A DNA stretch of 64,000 nucleotides from VBDM01 sp964430565 (GTDB lineage Bacteria; Pseudomonadota; Gammaproteobacteria; Burkholderiales; SG8-39), in assembly GCA_964430565.1 (NCBI GenBank), contig CAYSFD010000051.1:124001-188000 (forward strand). The letters are read 5' to 3'. Position numbers and translations under genes: made by a program. Under the pieces are notes generated by a model, which saw nothing but the letters and a program-made list of their open reading frames with translations, had not been told where the DNA came from and made no database searches. Positions 25,990 through 34,565 of this stretch are shown here, one piece after another (position 1 is the first letter of the stretch; each line of letters starts with the position of its first letter).

Positions 25990-27180
25990 ATGAGGTGCGC
26001 GCTTGCCGCTCTGGGCATGATCGCCCTCAATGCCCCGCTTTTTGCTGCCCCGACCGCCTTCCCGCTCATCCAGAAGGCCAATCTTGTGTATCAGGGCGCT
26101 TTTCGCGTTCCGAAAGGTACGAGCGACGCTTCCACCTTCGACTATGGTGGGACTGCGCTCGGCTACAATCCGGGAAACAAGTCCTTGTACATTACAGGAC
26201 ACGACCATGTGCAATTGTCTGCGGAAGTAGGTATTCCCGCCGTAGTAAACAGCACGAACCTCAATGACCTTGCCACCGCAACCCTCTTGCAGTCGCATAG
26301 GGACGCCACCGAAGGCAAGTTAGGCAAGATCAATCTCTCCGATCCGAATCCCAAAAAAATTGGCGGTCACCTGGTCTACAACGGCAAGCTCATCGTCACG
26401 GGATTTTCCTATTACGATGGCGGCGGTACTCAAAGCACCTCCCATTTTTCCAGACCCCTGTCGCTGTCGACAACCGGGCAAGTAGTGGGACCCTACTTGG
26501 CGGGTTCCGATCCTCACTTTGTCGGTGGCTACATGACTTTGGTGCCCCCGGAATGGCAGGCATCATTTGCCGGACCCGCACTGACCGGAATGTGCTGTCT
26601 GTCAATTGCCAATGTTCAATCCAACGGCCCTTCGATCTCCGTGTTTGATCCGAGTCTGACAAGCAGATCGGCTACCCGTTTGCTGGGCTATCCCCTTTCC
26701 AATCCGCTAAGGCCAGCAAGTTCAACCAATGCCGTTTACAACTTGACATCCAGCATCTCTGGCGTCGTGTTTCCCGGCGGAACCCGCAGCGTGTTGTTTT
26801 TGGGCAGACACGGAGTGGGCACTTATTGTTACGGCGAGGGAGAGGATTGCGGTGACCCCGCTGACAGTAGCAAAGGAGTCCATGGGTACCCGTATGTTTA
26901 TCAAGTCTGGGCCTACGATGCCAACGATCTTCTTGCCGTAAAGAACGGAACCAAGCGGCAATACCAGCCCCAACCCTATGCCATCTGGACTTTCAACCTT
27001 CCATTTGAACACACTCGTAGCACGCACTTCCTGGGTGGCGCTGCCTACGATCCTCAGATGCAGCGGATCTATTTGTCGCAACTGCGCGGCGATGTTTCTG
27101 GCCCCGTGATTCACGTATTTAAAGTGACGGGGACGGCATCGACGACGTTGGTTCCGCCGGCCGATTCGCGCGCTCAGTAG
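25990..27180 (+). CDS. Secreted protein of unknown function
   Basis: 396 residues from the ATG at 25990, 2 bases after the beta-helix gene, so co-transcribed with it. Signal peptide MRCALAALGMIALNAPLFAA. The mature protein has repeated beta-strand segments (FDYGGTALGYNPGNKSLYITGHDH, GGHLVYNGKLIVTGFSYYD, GGAAYDPQMQRIYLSQLRGD), suggestive of a beta-propeller, and four or more cysteines in its second half (MCCLS, GTYCYGEGEDCGD). No catalytic motif is recognised and no named family is claimed. Its base composition looks less GC-rich than the repeat-protein gene that follows. Confidence 0.7.
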   Translation: MRCALAALGMIALNAPLFAAPTAFPLIQKANLVYQGAFRVPKGTSDASTFDYGGTALGYNPGNKSLYITGHDHVQLSAEVGIPAVVNSTNLNDLATATLLQSHRDATEGKLGKINLSDPNPKKIGGHLVYNGKLIVTGFSYYDGGGTQSTSHFSRPLSLSTTGQVVGPYLAGSDPHFVGGYMTLVPPEWQASFAGPALTGMCCLSIANVQSNGPSISVFDPSLTSRSATRLLGYPLSNPLRPASSTNAVYNLTSSISGVVFPGGTRSVLFLGRHGVGTYCYGEGEDCGDPADSSKGVHGYPYVYQVWAYDANDLLAVKNGTKRQYQPQPYAIWTFNLPFEHTRSTHFLGGAAYDPQMQRIYLSQLRGDVSGPVIHVFKVTGTASTTLVPPADSRAQ

Positions 27181-27510
27181 TCGTTTCTTCTGATTTGTGG
27201 ACTGGAGAATAGTTGGCATTCCGACGTTAATGTAGGAAACTCGACACCTGTGCCCGGAAATTTTGTGGCAACCCGTCGCCGGACTGTGATACCTTTTTAG
27301 GGGGAGGCAAATCCATAACACTAAGACGTTCTCAAGTCCAGTGATTCGAACGGGAACGTAGGCTGACTGTCAGGCGAGGCGCTCGTGCGTCCGACCTGGC
27401 CATCGCAACGACTTCGCGCGATGGCGTTCTCAGCGGCATGTTGTTTGCTTCTGTTTCATCATTTATCGGTAGTTTGCAGGACGAGATTTCTAACCCTGGG
27501 AGGGGCGCAC
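27181..27510. other. Intergenic leader before the giant lipoprotein gene
   Basis: 330 bases. An in-frame extension of the giant gene reaches to 27385 but would hide its lipoprotein signal, so this stretch is treated as non-coding. No convincing sigma-70 or sigma-54 promoter, riboswitch or terminator was recognised. Confidence 0.4.
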
Positions 27511-30500
27511 GTGGGAACTATAGCGGTCAGGGGGATTTCCAGTTTTTGCGCGCTCTCGCTCGCGCTGTTGCTTGCGGCATGCGGGGGCGGCGGCGGCGGC
27601 GGCGATTCAGGGCCCACCAGCCCCACCAGCTTCACCGTTGGCGGAACGGTGACCGGCCACAACGGCACCGGCCTCACCCTCAGGCTGAACGTTAACGCGA
27701 TCCTCTACGACGCTCCCGTGGTTGCGAACGGGGCTTATGCGTTCGTCACGTCCTTTCCCAACGGCACGCCGTATATCGTCACGGTACTCTCGCAGCCGGT
27801 TCAGCAGGTCTGCACTGTTGCCAATGGCAGCGGGACGGTCGCCGGGTCGAACGTCACCAATATCGCGGTGACGTGCGCGACCAACACCTATTCGATCGGC
27901 GGCACGGTCGCCGGGCTCTTGGGTGCCACGGGCCTGGTTCTGCAGAACAACGGCGGCGATACCCTCACGGTCAACCCGGGCGCCAGCGGATTCAGCTTCA
28001 GCACGCCCATCGCGTACGGTTCGCCTTACAGCGTCACGATCTTTGCGCAGCCCACCATTCCCAACCAGACCTGCGCGATCACCAACGGCTCGGGCACGGT
28101 GGCCGGCAATGTCGCCAACGTGACGATCACCTGCGTGACCAACGCTTCGACGATCGGGGGCACCGTCTTCGGGCTCTCGGGTACGGGTCTCATACTCCAG
28201 AATAACGGCGGGGATAACAAGACAATCTCGGCCAACGGCGGCTTCAGCTTCAGCACGCCCATTACGATCGGCTTGACATACAACGTTACCGTTCTCGCGC
28301 AGCCCAGCAACCCGAGCCAGACCTGCGTAGTCACGAACGGCTCGGGCACCGTGCCAGCCATCAACGTGACTAGTGTCACGGTTACTTGTACGACCAACAA
28401 CTACACGATCGGGGGGGCGGTCACCGGGCTTTCGGGGACGGGCCTGGTGCTGCGGAACAATGGCGGCGACAACCTGGTCATCTCGGGCAATGTCCCCTTC
28501 ACGTTCAGCCAACCCGTTGCGAGCGGTGCGCCCTATGCCGTGACCGTGTTCACGCAGCCCAGCAATCCTACTCAGACCTGCAACGTCGTCGGCGGCTCGG
28601 GTAACGTGGGTGGCGGGAATATCACCAACGTCACCATTGCCTGTTCGACCAACACTTACACGATCGGGGGCACAATCAGCGGGCTCACAGGTACGGGGCT
28701 CGTGCTGCGGAACAACGCCGGCGACAACCTCACGGTCGCGGCCAACGCCACCGCCTTCACCTTCAGCACGTCTATCGCGAGCGGTGCGGCTTATGCCGTG
28801 ACCGTGTTCACGCCGCCCAACACGCCCACCCAGACCTGCACGGTCACCAGCGGCTCGGGCACCGTCGTGAGCTCGAATGTCGCCAGCGTCAGCATCTCGT
28901 GCGCGACCAACACCTACACGATCGGGGGCACGATCAGCGGGCTCACGGGTACGGGTCTGGTACTGCAGAACAACGCCGGCAACAACCTCACGGTCGCGGC
29001 CAGCGCCACCTCCTTCACCTTCGGCACACCGATCTTGAGCGGTGCGCCTTATGCCGTGACGGTGCTCACGCCGCCCAACACGCCCACCCAGACCTGCACG
29101 ATCACGACCGGCTCGGGTACCGTGGGAGGTGTCAACGTCACTACTGTCGCGATCGCCTGCGCGACCAACACCTACACGATCGGCGGCACGATCAGCGGGC
29201 TCTCGGGTGCGGGTACGGGTCTGGTGCTGCAGAACAACGCCGGCAACAACCTCACGGTCGCGGCCGGCGCCACGGCCTTTACCTTCAGCGCGCCGATCGC
29301 GAGCGGTGCGCTCTATGCCGTCACCGTGCTCACGCAGCCCAGCACGCCCACCCAGACCTGCACGGTCGCGACAGGCTCTGGTACCGTGGGAGGTGCCAAC
29401 GTCACCACTGTCGCGATCGCCTGCACGACCAACACCTTCACGATCGGAGGCACGGTCACCGGGCTCGCGGGCACGGGTCTGGTGCTGCGGAACAACGGCG
29501 GCAACAACCTCACGATCTTGGGCAACGGCGCGTTCGTCTTCACCACACCCATTGCGAGCGGTGTGACCTATGCCGTGACCCCGTTCGCGCAGCCCACCAA
29601 TCTCAGCCAGATCTGCACGGTCACGAGCGGTTCGGGGACCGTGGTGAGCGCGAACGTCACCACCGTCGCGGTCAACTGCGTAACCAACAACTTCACCGTC
29701 GGGGGAACGGTGAGCGGCTACAACGGTCTGGGCGGCATGACCCTCAGGCTGAACGGGGCCAGCGATCTGCCTGTTACCGGGAACGGGGCTTTTGCGTTCC
29801 CCGCCATCCCCGACGGAACGGCCTACGCCGTCACCGTGTTCGTGAATCCGATTCAGCAGGTCTGCTCGGTCGTCAACGGCAGCAGCACGCTCGCCGGGGT
29901 GAACGTCACCAGTATCGCGATCAACTGCGTGACGAATCAGTACACGATCGGCGGCACGGTCAGCGGGTTTGGCGGCGGGACGGGACTGGTGCTGCGGAAC
30001 AACGGCGGCAACAACCTTACGATCTCGGCCAACGGCGTGTTTACCTTCACCACGGCCATCGATTCCGGTTCGTTGTACGACGTCACCGTATTCAGTCAGC
30101 CCAGCGCGCCGACCCAGGTCTGCACGGTCACAAGCGGAGCGGGCACCGTGGGCAGCGCCAACGTCACCACCGTTGCCTTGAGCTGCGTAACCACGACCTT
30201 CACCATCGGCGGCGCGGTCAGCGGGCTCTTGGGCACGGGCCTGGTGCTGCAGAACAGCCTCGGCGACAACCTCGCGGTCTCAGCCAACGGCACGTTCACG
30301 TTCGCGACCTCCATTGCGAGCGGCGCGGCCTATAGCGTCACCGTCCTTACTCAGCCCGCCACGCCGACCCAGACCTGCGCGGTCACGAGCGCCTCGGGGA
30401 CCGTGGGCGGGGTCAACGTCAACACCGTCGCGGTCGCCTGCGCGACCAACTCCTATACGATAGGGGGCACGGTCAGCGGGCTCTTGGGTACGGGCCTGGT

Positions 30501-33297
30501 GCTGCAGAACAACGTCGGCAACAACCTCACGATCACGGGCAACGGCGCGTTCGTCTTCAGCACGTCCATTGCGAGCGGCGCGGCCTATGCCGTGACAGTG
30601 CTCACTCAGCCCGCCACACCGACCCAGACCTGCGCAGTCACTCTTGGTACGGGGACGGTCGGGGGCGCGCCTGTCACCAACGTCAGCATCGCGTGCACGA
30701 CCACCAGCTTCACCGTCGGGGGCACTGTCAGCGGGCTCTTGGGTACGGGCCTGGTGCTGCGGAACAACGGCGGCGACAACAAGACCATCTCGGCCAACGG
30801 AGCGTTTACCTTCACCACGCCCATCGCGAGCGGCGCGGCTTATGCCGTGACCGTGTTCACGCCGCCCAGCGGTCCCACCCAGACCTGCTTGGTCACCAGC
30901 GGCTCGGGAACGGTCGTGAGCGCGAACGTCACCAACGTCAGCATCGCCTGCACGACCAGCAGCTTCTCGATCGGGGGCACGGTCAGCGGACTCGCGGGCA
31001 CGGGCCTGGTGCTGCGGAACAACGGCGGCGACAACAAGACCATATTGGCTGACGGCGCGTTCACCTTCACCACGCCCGTTTTGAGCGGTGCGACTTATGC
31101 CGTGACAGTGTTCACGCAGCCCACGGTTCTGAGCCAGACCTGCACGATCACGGGCGGCACGGGGACGGTCGGGGGCGCGAACGTGACGACGGTGGCGGTC
31201 AACTGCGTGACGCTGTCGCCGCGGTTTGCGTATGTGACGAATTTGAACGACGCCAGCGTTTCGATCTACACGGTGAACGCGACGAGCGGGCAGTTGCGCT
31301 ACACCGGCTACATTGGCGCGGGGACAAAGCCGATCTCGGTCGCGGTCGACCCCTTGGGCAAGTTCGTCTATGTAGCCAACAACGGCGACAGCATTAGCCC
31401 GAGCAATGTCTCGGCCTACACGATCAACGCGAGCACCGGCGCGCTCACGGAGGTCAGCGGCTCGCCATTTGGCGCAGGATTCAATCCGTATTCGATCGCG
31501 GTCGATCCGACCGGCAAGTTCGTCTACGTGGCGAATGACGGCAGCAACAGCGTCTCGGCCTACACGATCAACTCCGGCACCGGTGAGCTCACGTTAATCA
31601 ACTGCGGCGGGGCCGCCTGCGTTGGTGCGAACTTCGGGGCAGGGCAAAATCCGCGCTCTGTCACCATCGACCCGTCGGGCAAGTTCCTCTACGTGGCAAA
31701 TAATACTTCTGGCACAGTGTCGGCCTATTCGATCAACTCGAGTACGGGCGTGCTGACTGCCGTTAGCGGATCGCCGTTTCTCACAGGAGGGACGGGCGCC
31801 CGCTCCGTCACGATCGATCCGGCCGGCAAGTTCGCCTATGTGGCAAACGACAGCTCGGGCAACATCTCGGCCTTCACAATCAATGCAAGCACCGGCGTGC
31901 TGACCGCGGTCGGCGGATCGCCGTTCCCCTCGGGGAGCGGCGCTACGAGCCATCCCCTGTGGATCTCGGCAGACCCGTCCGGCAGGTTTGCTTACGTGGT
32001 GAATCAGGCCGACGAGCAGGTCCAAGCCTTCAGCATCAACGCCACGACCGGCGCGCTGACGAGCATTGGTGCCCTGGCGACCGGCAGCGCTCCTGTCGTC
32101 GCGGCCGTCGACTCGGCCGGCAAGTTCGTCTACGTGACGAATGTAGGCTCCAATAACATCTCGGCCTATAGCATCGACTCCTCGACAGGCGCTTTGACCG
32201 CGATATCCACGTTTATCGGTCGCCCCGCCGTGGAAGGGATGGCCTTTACCAAGGGTGCGCCGCTCGCGTACACGCCGAAATTTGCCTACGTGGCGAACTT
32301 CGGGTCCAACAACGTCTCGGCGTACACGATCAACTCCAGCACCGGTGTGCTTACTGCAGTCAGCGGCTCGCCGTTTGTCGCGGAGACCAATCCCACCTCG
32401 GTGACCGTGGATTCCACCGGGCGCTTCGCCTATGTCGCGAACGCCGGAGGCAACGTCTCGGCCTATACGATCAACGCGGGCTCCGGCGCGCTCACCGCGG
32501 TCAGCGGCTCGCCGTTCGCCGCAGGAACCAGTCCTCAATCGGTCGCCGTGGACGGCACCGGCCGCTTCGCCTACGTCGCGAACGGCGGCGGCACTGTCTC
32601 GGCGTACGCGATCGACGCTAGCACCGGTGCCCTTAGCGCTGTCGGCTCGCCGATTTCCGCTGGAACCAGTCCCAAGTCGGTCAGCGTGGATCCCTCCGGG
32701 CTATTCGTCTACGTTGCGAACTCCGGTAGCAACAATATCTCGGCCTTCACAATCAACGCGAGCACCGGCGCGCTCACCGCTGCGTTGCTGTCACCGTTCG
32801 CCGCGGGGACCGGTCCCCAGTCCGTGAGCGTGGATCCGTCCGGTCGCTTCGCCTACGTCGCCAACTCTGGCGGCGACGTCTGGGCCTACAGGATCGACTC
32901 CCGGACCGATCCCATCAACTATGGCGGGAGCCCGGGCTCGCTCACCCCGCTATCCGGCTCGCCGTTCGCGGCCGGGAACAGTCCGGCCTCGGTCGCCGTC
33001 GACGCCTCCGGCAGGTTCGTCTACGTGGCGAACAGCGGCAGCGGTAACGTCGTCTCGAGATACACCATGGACTCGACCGGCAATCTGACCGCGGGTGCCA
33101 GCACAACGGCGGGGAGCACACCTGTCTCGATCACCGTCGATCCCTCTGGCAAGTTCGCCTACGTCGCGAACAGCGGCGCCGCCAGCGTCTCGGGCTTCAG
33201 CATCAACGCCTCGACTGGGGCCTTGACGAGCGTCGGCGCGACCGCGGGAGCGGGGACCACCCCAAGCTCCGTCACGACCACCGGCACCGTTCAGTAA
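27511..33297 (+). CDS. Giant repeat lipoprotein: 14 cysteine-bearing beta repeats plus 14 beta-propeller blades
   Basis: 1928 residues from the GTG at 27511, which has a strong GGGAGGGG ribosome site and opens directly into a lipoprotein signal (LALLLAAC) followed by poly-Gly. The +2 residue is Gly, so outer-membrane sorting is expected. Part 1 (to about nucleotide 31215) is 14 copies of an 83-88-residue unit starting like YTIGGTVSGLTGTGLVL and ending in two cysteines (QTCTV ... VAIACATN). Part 2 is 14 blades of a YVANxGSNxVSAYTIN type repeat with SGSPF and VDPSGKF motifs, matching two seven-bladed lactonase-like propellers. The second set starts after a PAVEGMAFTKGAPLAYTPK linker near 32270. 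Likely a surface adhesin or polymer-binding scaffold; no catalytic residues can be assigned. Confidence 0.85.
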   Translation: MGTIAVRGISSFCALSLALLLAACGGGGGGGDSGPTSPTSFTVGGTVTGHNGTGLTLRLNVNAILYDAPVVANGAYAFVTSFPNGTPYIVTVLSQPVQQVCTVANGSGTVAGSNVTNIAVTCATNTYSIGGTVAGLLGATGLVLQNNGGDTLTVNPGASGFSFSTPIAYGSPYSVTIFAQPTIPNQTCAITNGSGTVAGNVANVTITCVTNASTIGGTVFGLSGTGLILQNNGGDNKTISANGGFSFSTPITIGLTYNVTVLAQPSNPSQTCVVTNGSGTVPAINVTSVTVTCTTNNYTIGGAVTGLSGTGLVLRNNGGDNLVISGNVPFTFSQPVASGAPYAVTVFTQPSNPTQTCNVVGGSGNVGGGNITNVTIACSTNTYTIGGTISGLTGTGLVLRNNAGDNLTVAANATAFTFSTSIASGAAYAVTVFTPPNTPTQTCTVTSGSGTVVSSNVASVSISCATNTYTIGGTISGLTGTGLVLQNNAGNNLTVAASATSFTFGTPILSGAPYAVTVLTPPNTPTQTCTITTGSGTVGGVNVTTVAIACATNTYTIGGTISGLSGAGTGLVLQNNAGNNLTVAAGATAFTFSAPIASGALYAVTVLTQPSTPTQTCTVATGSGTVGGANVTTVAIACTTNTFTIGGTVTGLAGTGLVLRNNGGNNLTILGNGAFVFTTPIASGVTYAVTPFAQPTNLSQICTVTSGSGTVVSANVTTVAVNCVTNNFTVGGTVSGYNGLGGMTLRLNGASDLPVTGNGAFAFPAIPDGTAYAVTVFVNPIQQVCSVVNGSSTLAGVNVTSIAINCVTNQYTIGGTVSGFGGGTGLVLRNNGGNNLTISANGVFTFTTAIDSGSLYDVTVFSQPSAPTQVCTVTSGAGTVGSANVTTVALSCVTTTFTIGGAVSGLLGTGLVLQNSLGDNLAVSANGTFTFATSIASGAAYSVTVLTQPATPTQTCAVTSASGTVGGVNVNTVAVACATNSYTIGGTVSGLLGTGLVLQNNVGNNLTITGNGAFVFSTSIASGAAYAVTVLTQPATPTQTCAVTLGTGTVGGAPVTNVSIACTTTSFTVGGTVSGLLGTGLVLRNNGGDNKTISANGAFTFTTPIASGAAYAVTVFTPPSGPTQTCLVTSGSGTVVSANVTNVSIACTTSSFSIGGTVSGLAGTGLVLRNNGGDNKTILADGAFTFTTPVLSGATYAVTVFTQPTVLSQTCTITGGTGTVGGANVTTVAVNCVTLSPRFAYVTNLNDASVSIYTVNATSGQLRYTGYIGAGTKPISVAVDPLGKFVYVANNGDSISPSNVSAYTINASTGALTEVSGSPFGAGFNPYSIAVDPTGKFVYVANDGSNSVSAYTINSGTGELTLINCGGAACVGANFGAGQNPRSVTIDPSGKFLYVANNTSGTVSAYSINSSTGVLTAVSGSPFLTGGTGARSVTIDPAGKFAYVANDSSGNISAFTINASTGVLTAVGGSPFPSGSGATSHPLWISADPSGRFAYVVNQADEQVQAFSINATTGALTSIGALATGSAPVVAAVDSAGKFVYVTNVGSNNISAYSIDSSTGALTAISTFIGRPAVEGMAFTKGAPLAYTPKFAYVANFGSNNVSAYTINSSTGVLTAVSGSPFVAETNPTSVTVDSTGRFAYVANAGGNVSAYTINAGSGALTAVSGSPFAAGTSPQSVAVDGTGRFAYVANGGGTVSAYAIDASTGALSAVGSPISAGTSPKSVSVDPSGLFVYVANSGSNNISAFTINASTGALTAALLSPFAAGTGPQSVSVDPSGRFAYVANSGGDVWAYRIDSRTDPINYGGSPGSLTPLSGSPFAAGNSPASVAVDASGRFVYVANSGSGNVVSRYTMDSTGNLTAGASTTAGSTPVSITVDPSGKFAYVANSGAASVSGFSINASTGALTSVGATAGAGTTPSSVTTTGTVQ
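27640..31215 (+). repeat. 14 tandem in-frame repeats of about 256 bp
   Basis: Coding repeats inside the giant lipoprotein. Units begin with codons for (Y/F)T(I/V)GG(T/A)(V/I) and end at CxTN. Units 5-7 and 12-14 are especially alike at DNA level; units 1 and 9 are shorter variants with TLRLN in place of LVLxNN. Such DNA is prone to recombination and copy-number change. Confidence 0.9.
31230..33290 (+). repeat. 14 in-frame beta-propeller blade repeats of about 145 bp
   Basis: Each unit carries (K/R)F(A/V)YVAN followed by VSAYTINxSTG(A/V)L and VSGSPF. Seven units precede and seven follow a non-repeat linker near 32220-32275, consistent with two complete seven-bladed propellers. Confidence 0.85.
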
Positions 33298-33327
33298 GCG
33301 CCTGCGATTCAGCTGTTGATCGAGCGG

Positions 33328-33358
33328 AGGCGGGGGTCATCCCCCCGCCTTGCCTTTT
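33328..33358 (+). terminator. Rho-independent terminator after the giant lipoprotein
   Basis: AGGCGGGGG pairs perfectly with CCCCCGCCT (9 bp, five-base loop) followed by TGCCTTTT. It lies 30 bases after the stop codon. Confidence 0.85.
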
Positions 33359-33409
33359 CCGTGCCGGCAGTGTCGATTGCGCAGTGCGGCTCGCGAGTCG
33401 CGGCCGCGA

Positions 33410-34261
33410 TCAGTCCAGCACCTCGCGCTTGACTTCGCCGATCTTCTTGACCGACAGCCAGCCCCGGAGCAGGTAGCCGCTGCTCTTGAGGTTGTCGTCG
33501 GTCGGAGCGGAGCTGGCTTTCACGCCGTTCTCGCCACCGGTATTGGCGGTGGGATGCTCGTCGTTCTTGTTCAGCAGCGTGCCATTCCAATCGTTCGGCC
33601 GCCGGGTCAGGATCTCCCGCTCGTAGTCGATCAGCGGAAGCTCCTGTTGGCGGGCGATTTCACGGAGTGCGGCGTTGTACGATTTAGCCAGTTGCTGTCG
33701 GAAAATGTGCGGTGGAATCGTCGAAAGGATTGGAATTGCGTGGGCGGCCATGATCGTCTTCACCGCAGTCTCCGCGTCGCGACGGTAATCTTCGACCTTG
33801 CGGTCTTGCGATGCGTCGTTGCTGCCCAGCATCAGCACCACTATTTGCGGCTGGTAGGTCCTGACAAGCTCGGCCAGCGCGGGCATGCCTCCCCGTCCGC
33901 CGGCCAGCATTTCGTCAAGGCGAATTCCCCCCGCCGCGGTATAGCTGCGGCCCCCGGCCGGATGGTCGAAGCGGGCGAGGTACCAGCCGTCGGTGTCGTC
34001 ATTGCTTCCTGCGTGCATCCAGGCGAGGAGGGCCTTGTCATCCTCGTTCTTTCCTTGGCCAGCGGTGGCCCATTGGCCATAGGGATTGGCATAGGTGATC
34101 GAATCGCCGATATGAATCACCACGCCTTGCTTGCCGGTGAATCCCGCCGCGACCTTCTTCATGGCAGCGGTGTAGTCCCATGCCTGTGGCAGAGGTTCAG
34201 CGGCTTGCAGCGCTGCGGAAAATAGTTGCAGGAGTGCGACACCACAGATGATCGAGCGCAT
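33410..34261 (-). CDS. Secreted SGNH/GDSL-type hydrolase (possible carbohydrate esterase)
   Basis: 283 residues with a signal peptide ending SAALQAAE. Block I nucleophile Ser is in VIHIGDSITYAN, block III is MLGSNDAS and the C-terminal Asp-x-x-His is in NDEHPTA, so the SGNH active-site set is complete. The likely reaction is deacylation of an exported polysaccharide or surface glycan in the periplasm or outside; substrate is inferred only from context. It is divergent from the first G8 lipoprotein. A fragment of a second copy lies at 37974-38065. Confidence 0.82.
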   Translation of the reverse strand: MRSIICGVALLQLFSAALQAAEPLPQAWDYTAAMKKVAAGFTGKQGVVIHIGDSITYANPYGQWATAGQGKNEDDKALLAWMHAGSNDDTDGWYLARFDHPAGGRSYTAAGGIRLDEMLAGGRGGMPALAELVRTYQPQIVVLMLGSNDASQDRKVEDYRRDAETAVKTIMAAHAIPILSTIPPHIFRQQLAKSYNAALREIARQQELPLIDYEREILTRRPNDWNGTLLNKNDEHPTANTGGENGVKASSAPTDDNLKSSGYLLRGWLSVKKIGEVKREVLD

Positions 34262-34362
34262 GGTTGACGGCGATGTGGAGTGAGTGGCAGCCGTTAGTAT
34301 AAGTTGGTAAGAGATCTAGAGCGTCGGGTCGAGATTTCCGTTCTGCCGGCATTTCTCCGAGT

Positions 34363-34410
34363 GTCTCCAATCGCCGACGTCTCCAATCGCCGACGTCGCC
34401 AGTCGCCGAC
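34363..34410 (+). repeat. Three tandem 16-bp repeats
   Basis: GTCTCCAATCGCCGAC occurs twice exactly (34363-34378, 34379-34394) and a third time with two changes (34395-34410) in the 304-base divergent region between the SGNH hydrolase and the first G8 lipoprotein. Nothing else in that region except the inverted repeat at 34441 was recognised. Confidence 0.85.
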
Positions 34411-34440
34411 ACTTGGCCGAAAAGTTTCTCAGGCTTGTCG

Positions 34441-34485
34441 TTTGCGGCAATTATTTTTCACAAGCATGCGAATTATTGCCGCAAA
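34441..34485. repeat. 15-bp inverted repeat with 15-base loop
   Basis: TTTGCGGCAATTATT (34441-34455) and AATTATTGCCGCAAA (34471-34485) are complementary except for one position near the loop. It lies about 80 bases before the G8 lipoprotein start and could form an RNA hairpin or be a dimeric operator. There is no T-tract. Confidence 0.75.
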
Positions 34486-34565
34486 GCTATGCGTCCGCCG
34501 CTTCGTCGTTTGCTCCTCCTCGTACATCATTCGCTGCCTCATTCAACGGAATCCCCATCTTGCGA

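Noticed and set aside
27640..33290. Could the dense tandem repeats be a CRISPR array or non-coding satellite?
   Set aside because: Units are about 256 and 145 bases, vary by codon position and keep one long open frame with a lipoprotein signal; there are no short identical repeats with unique spacers and no cas genes.
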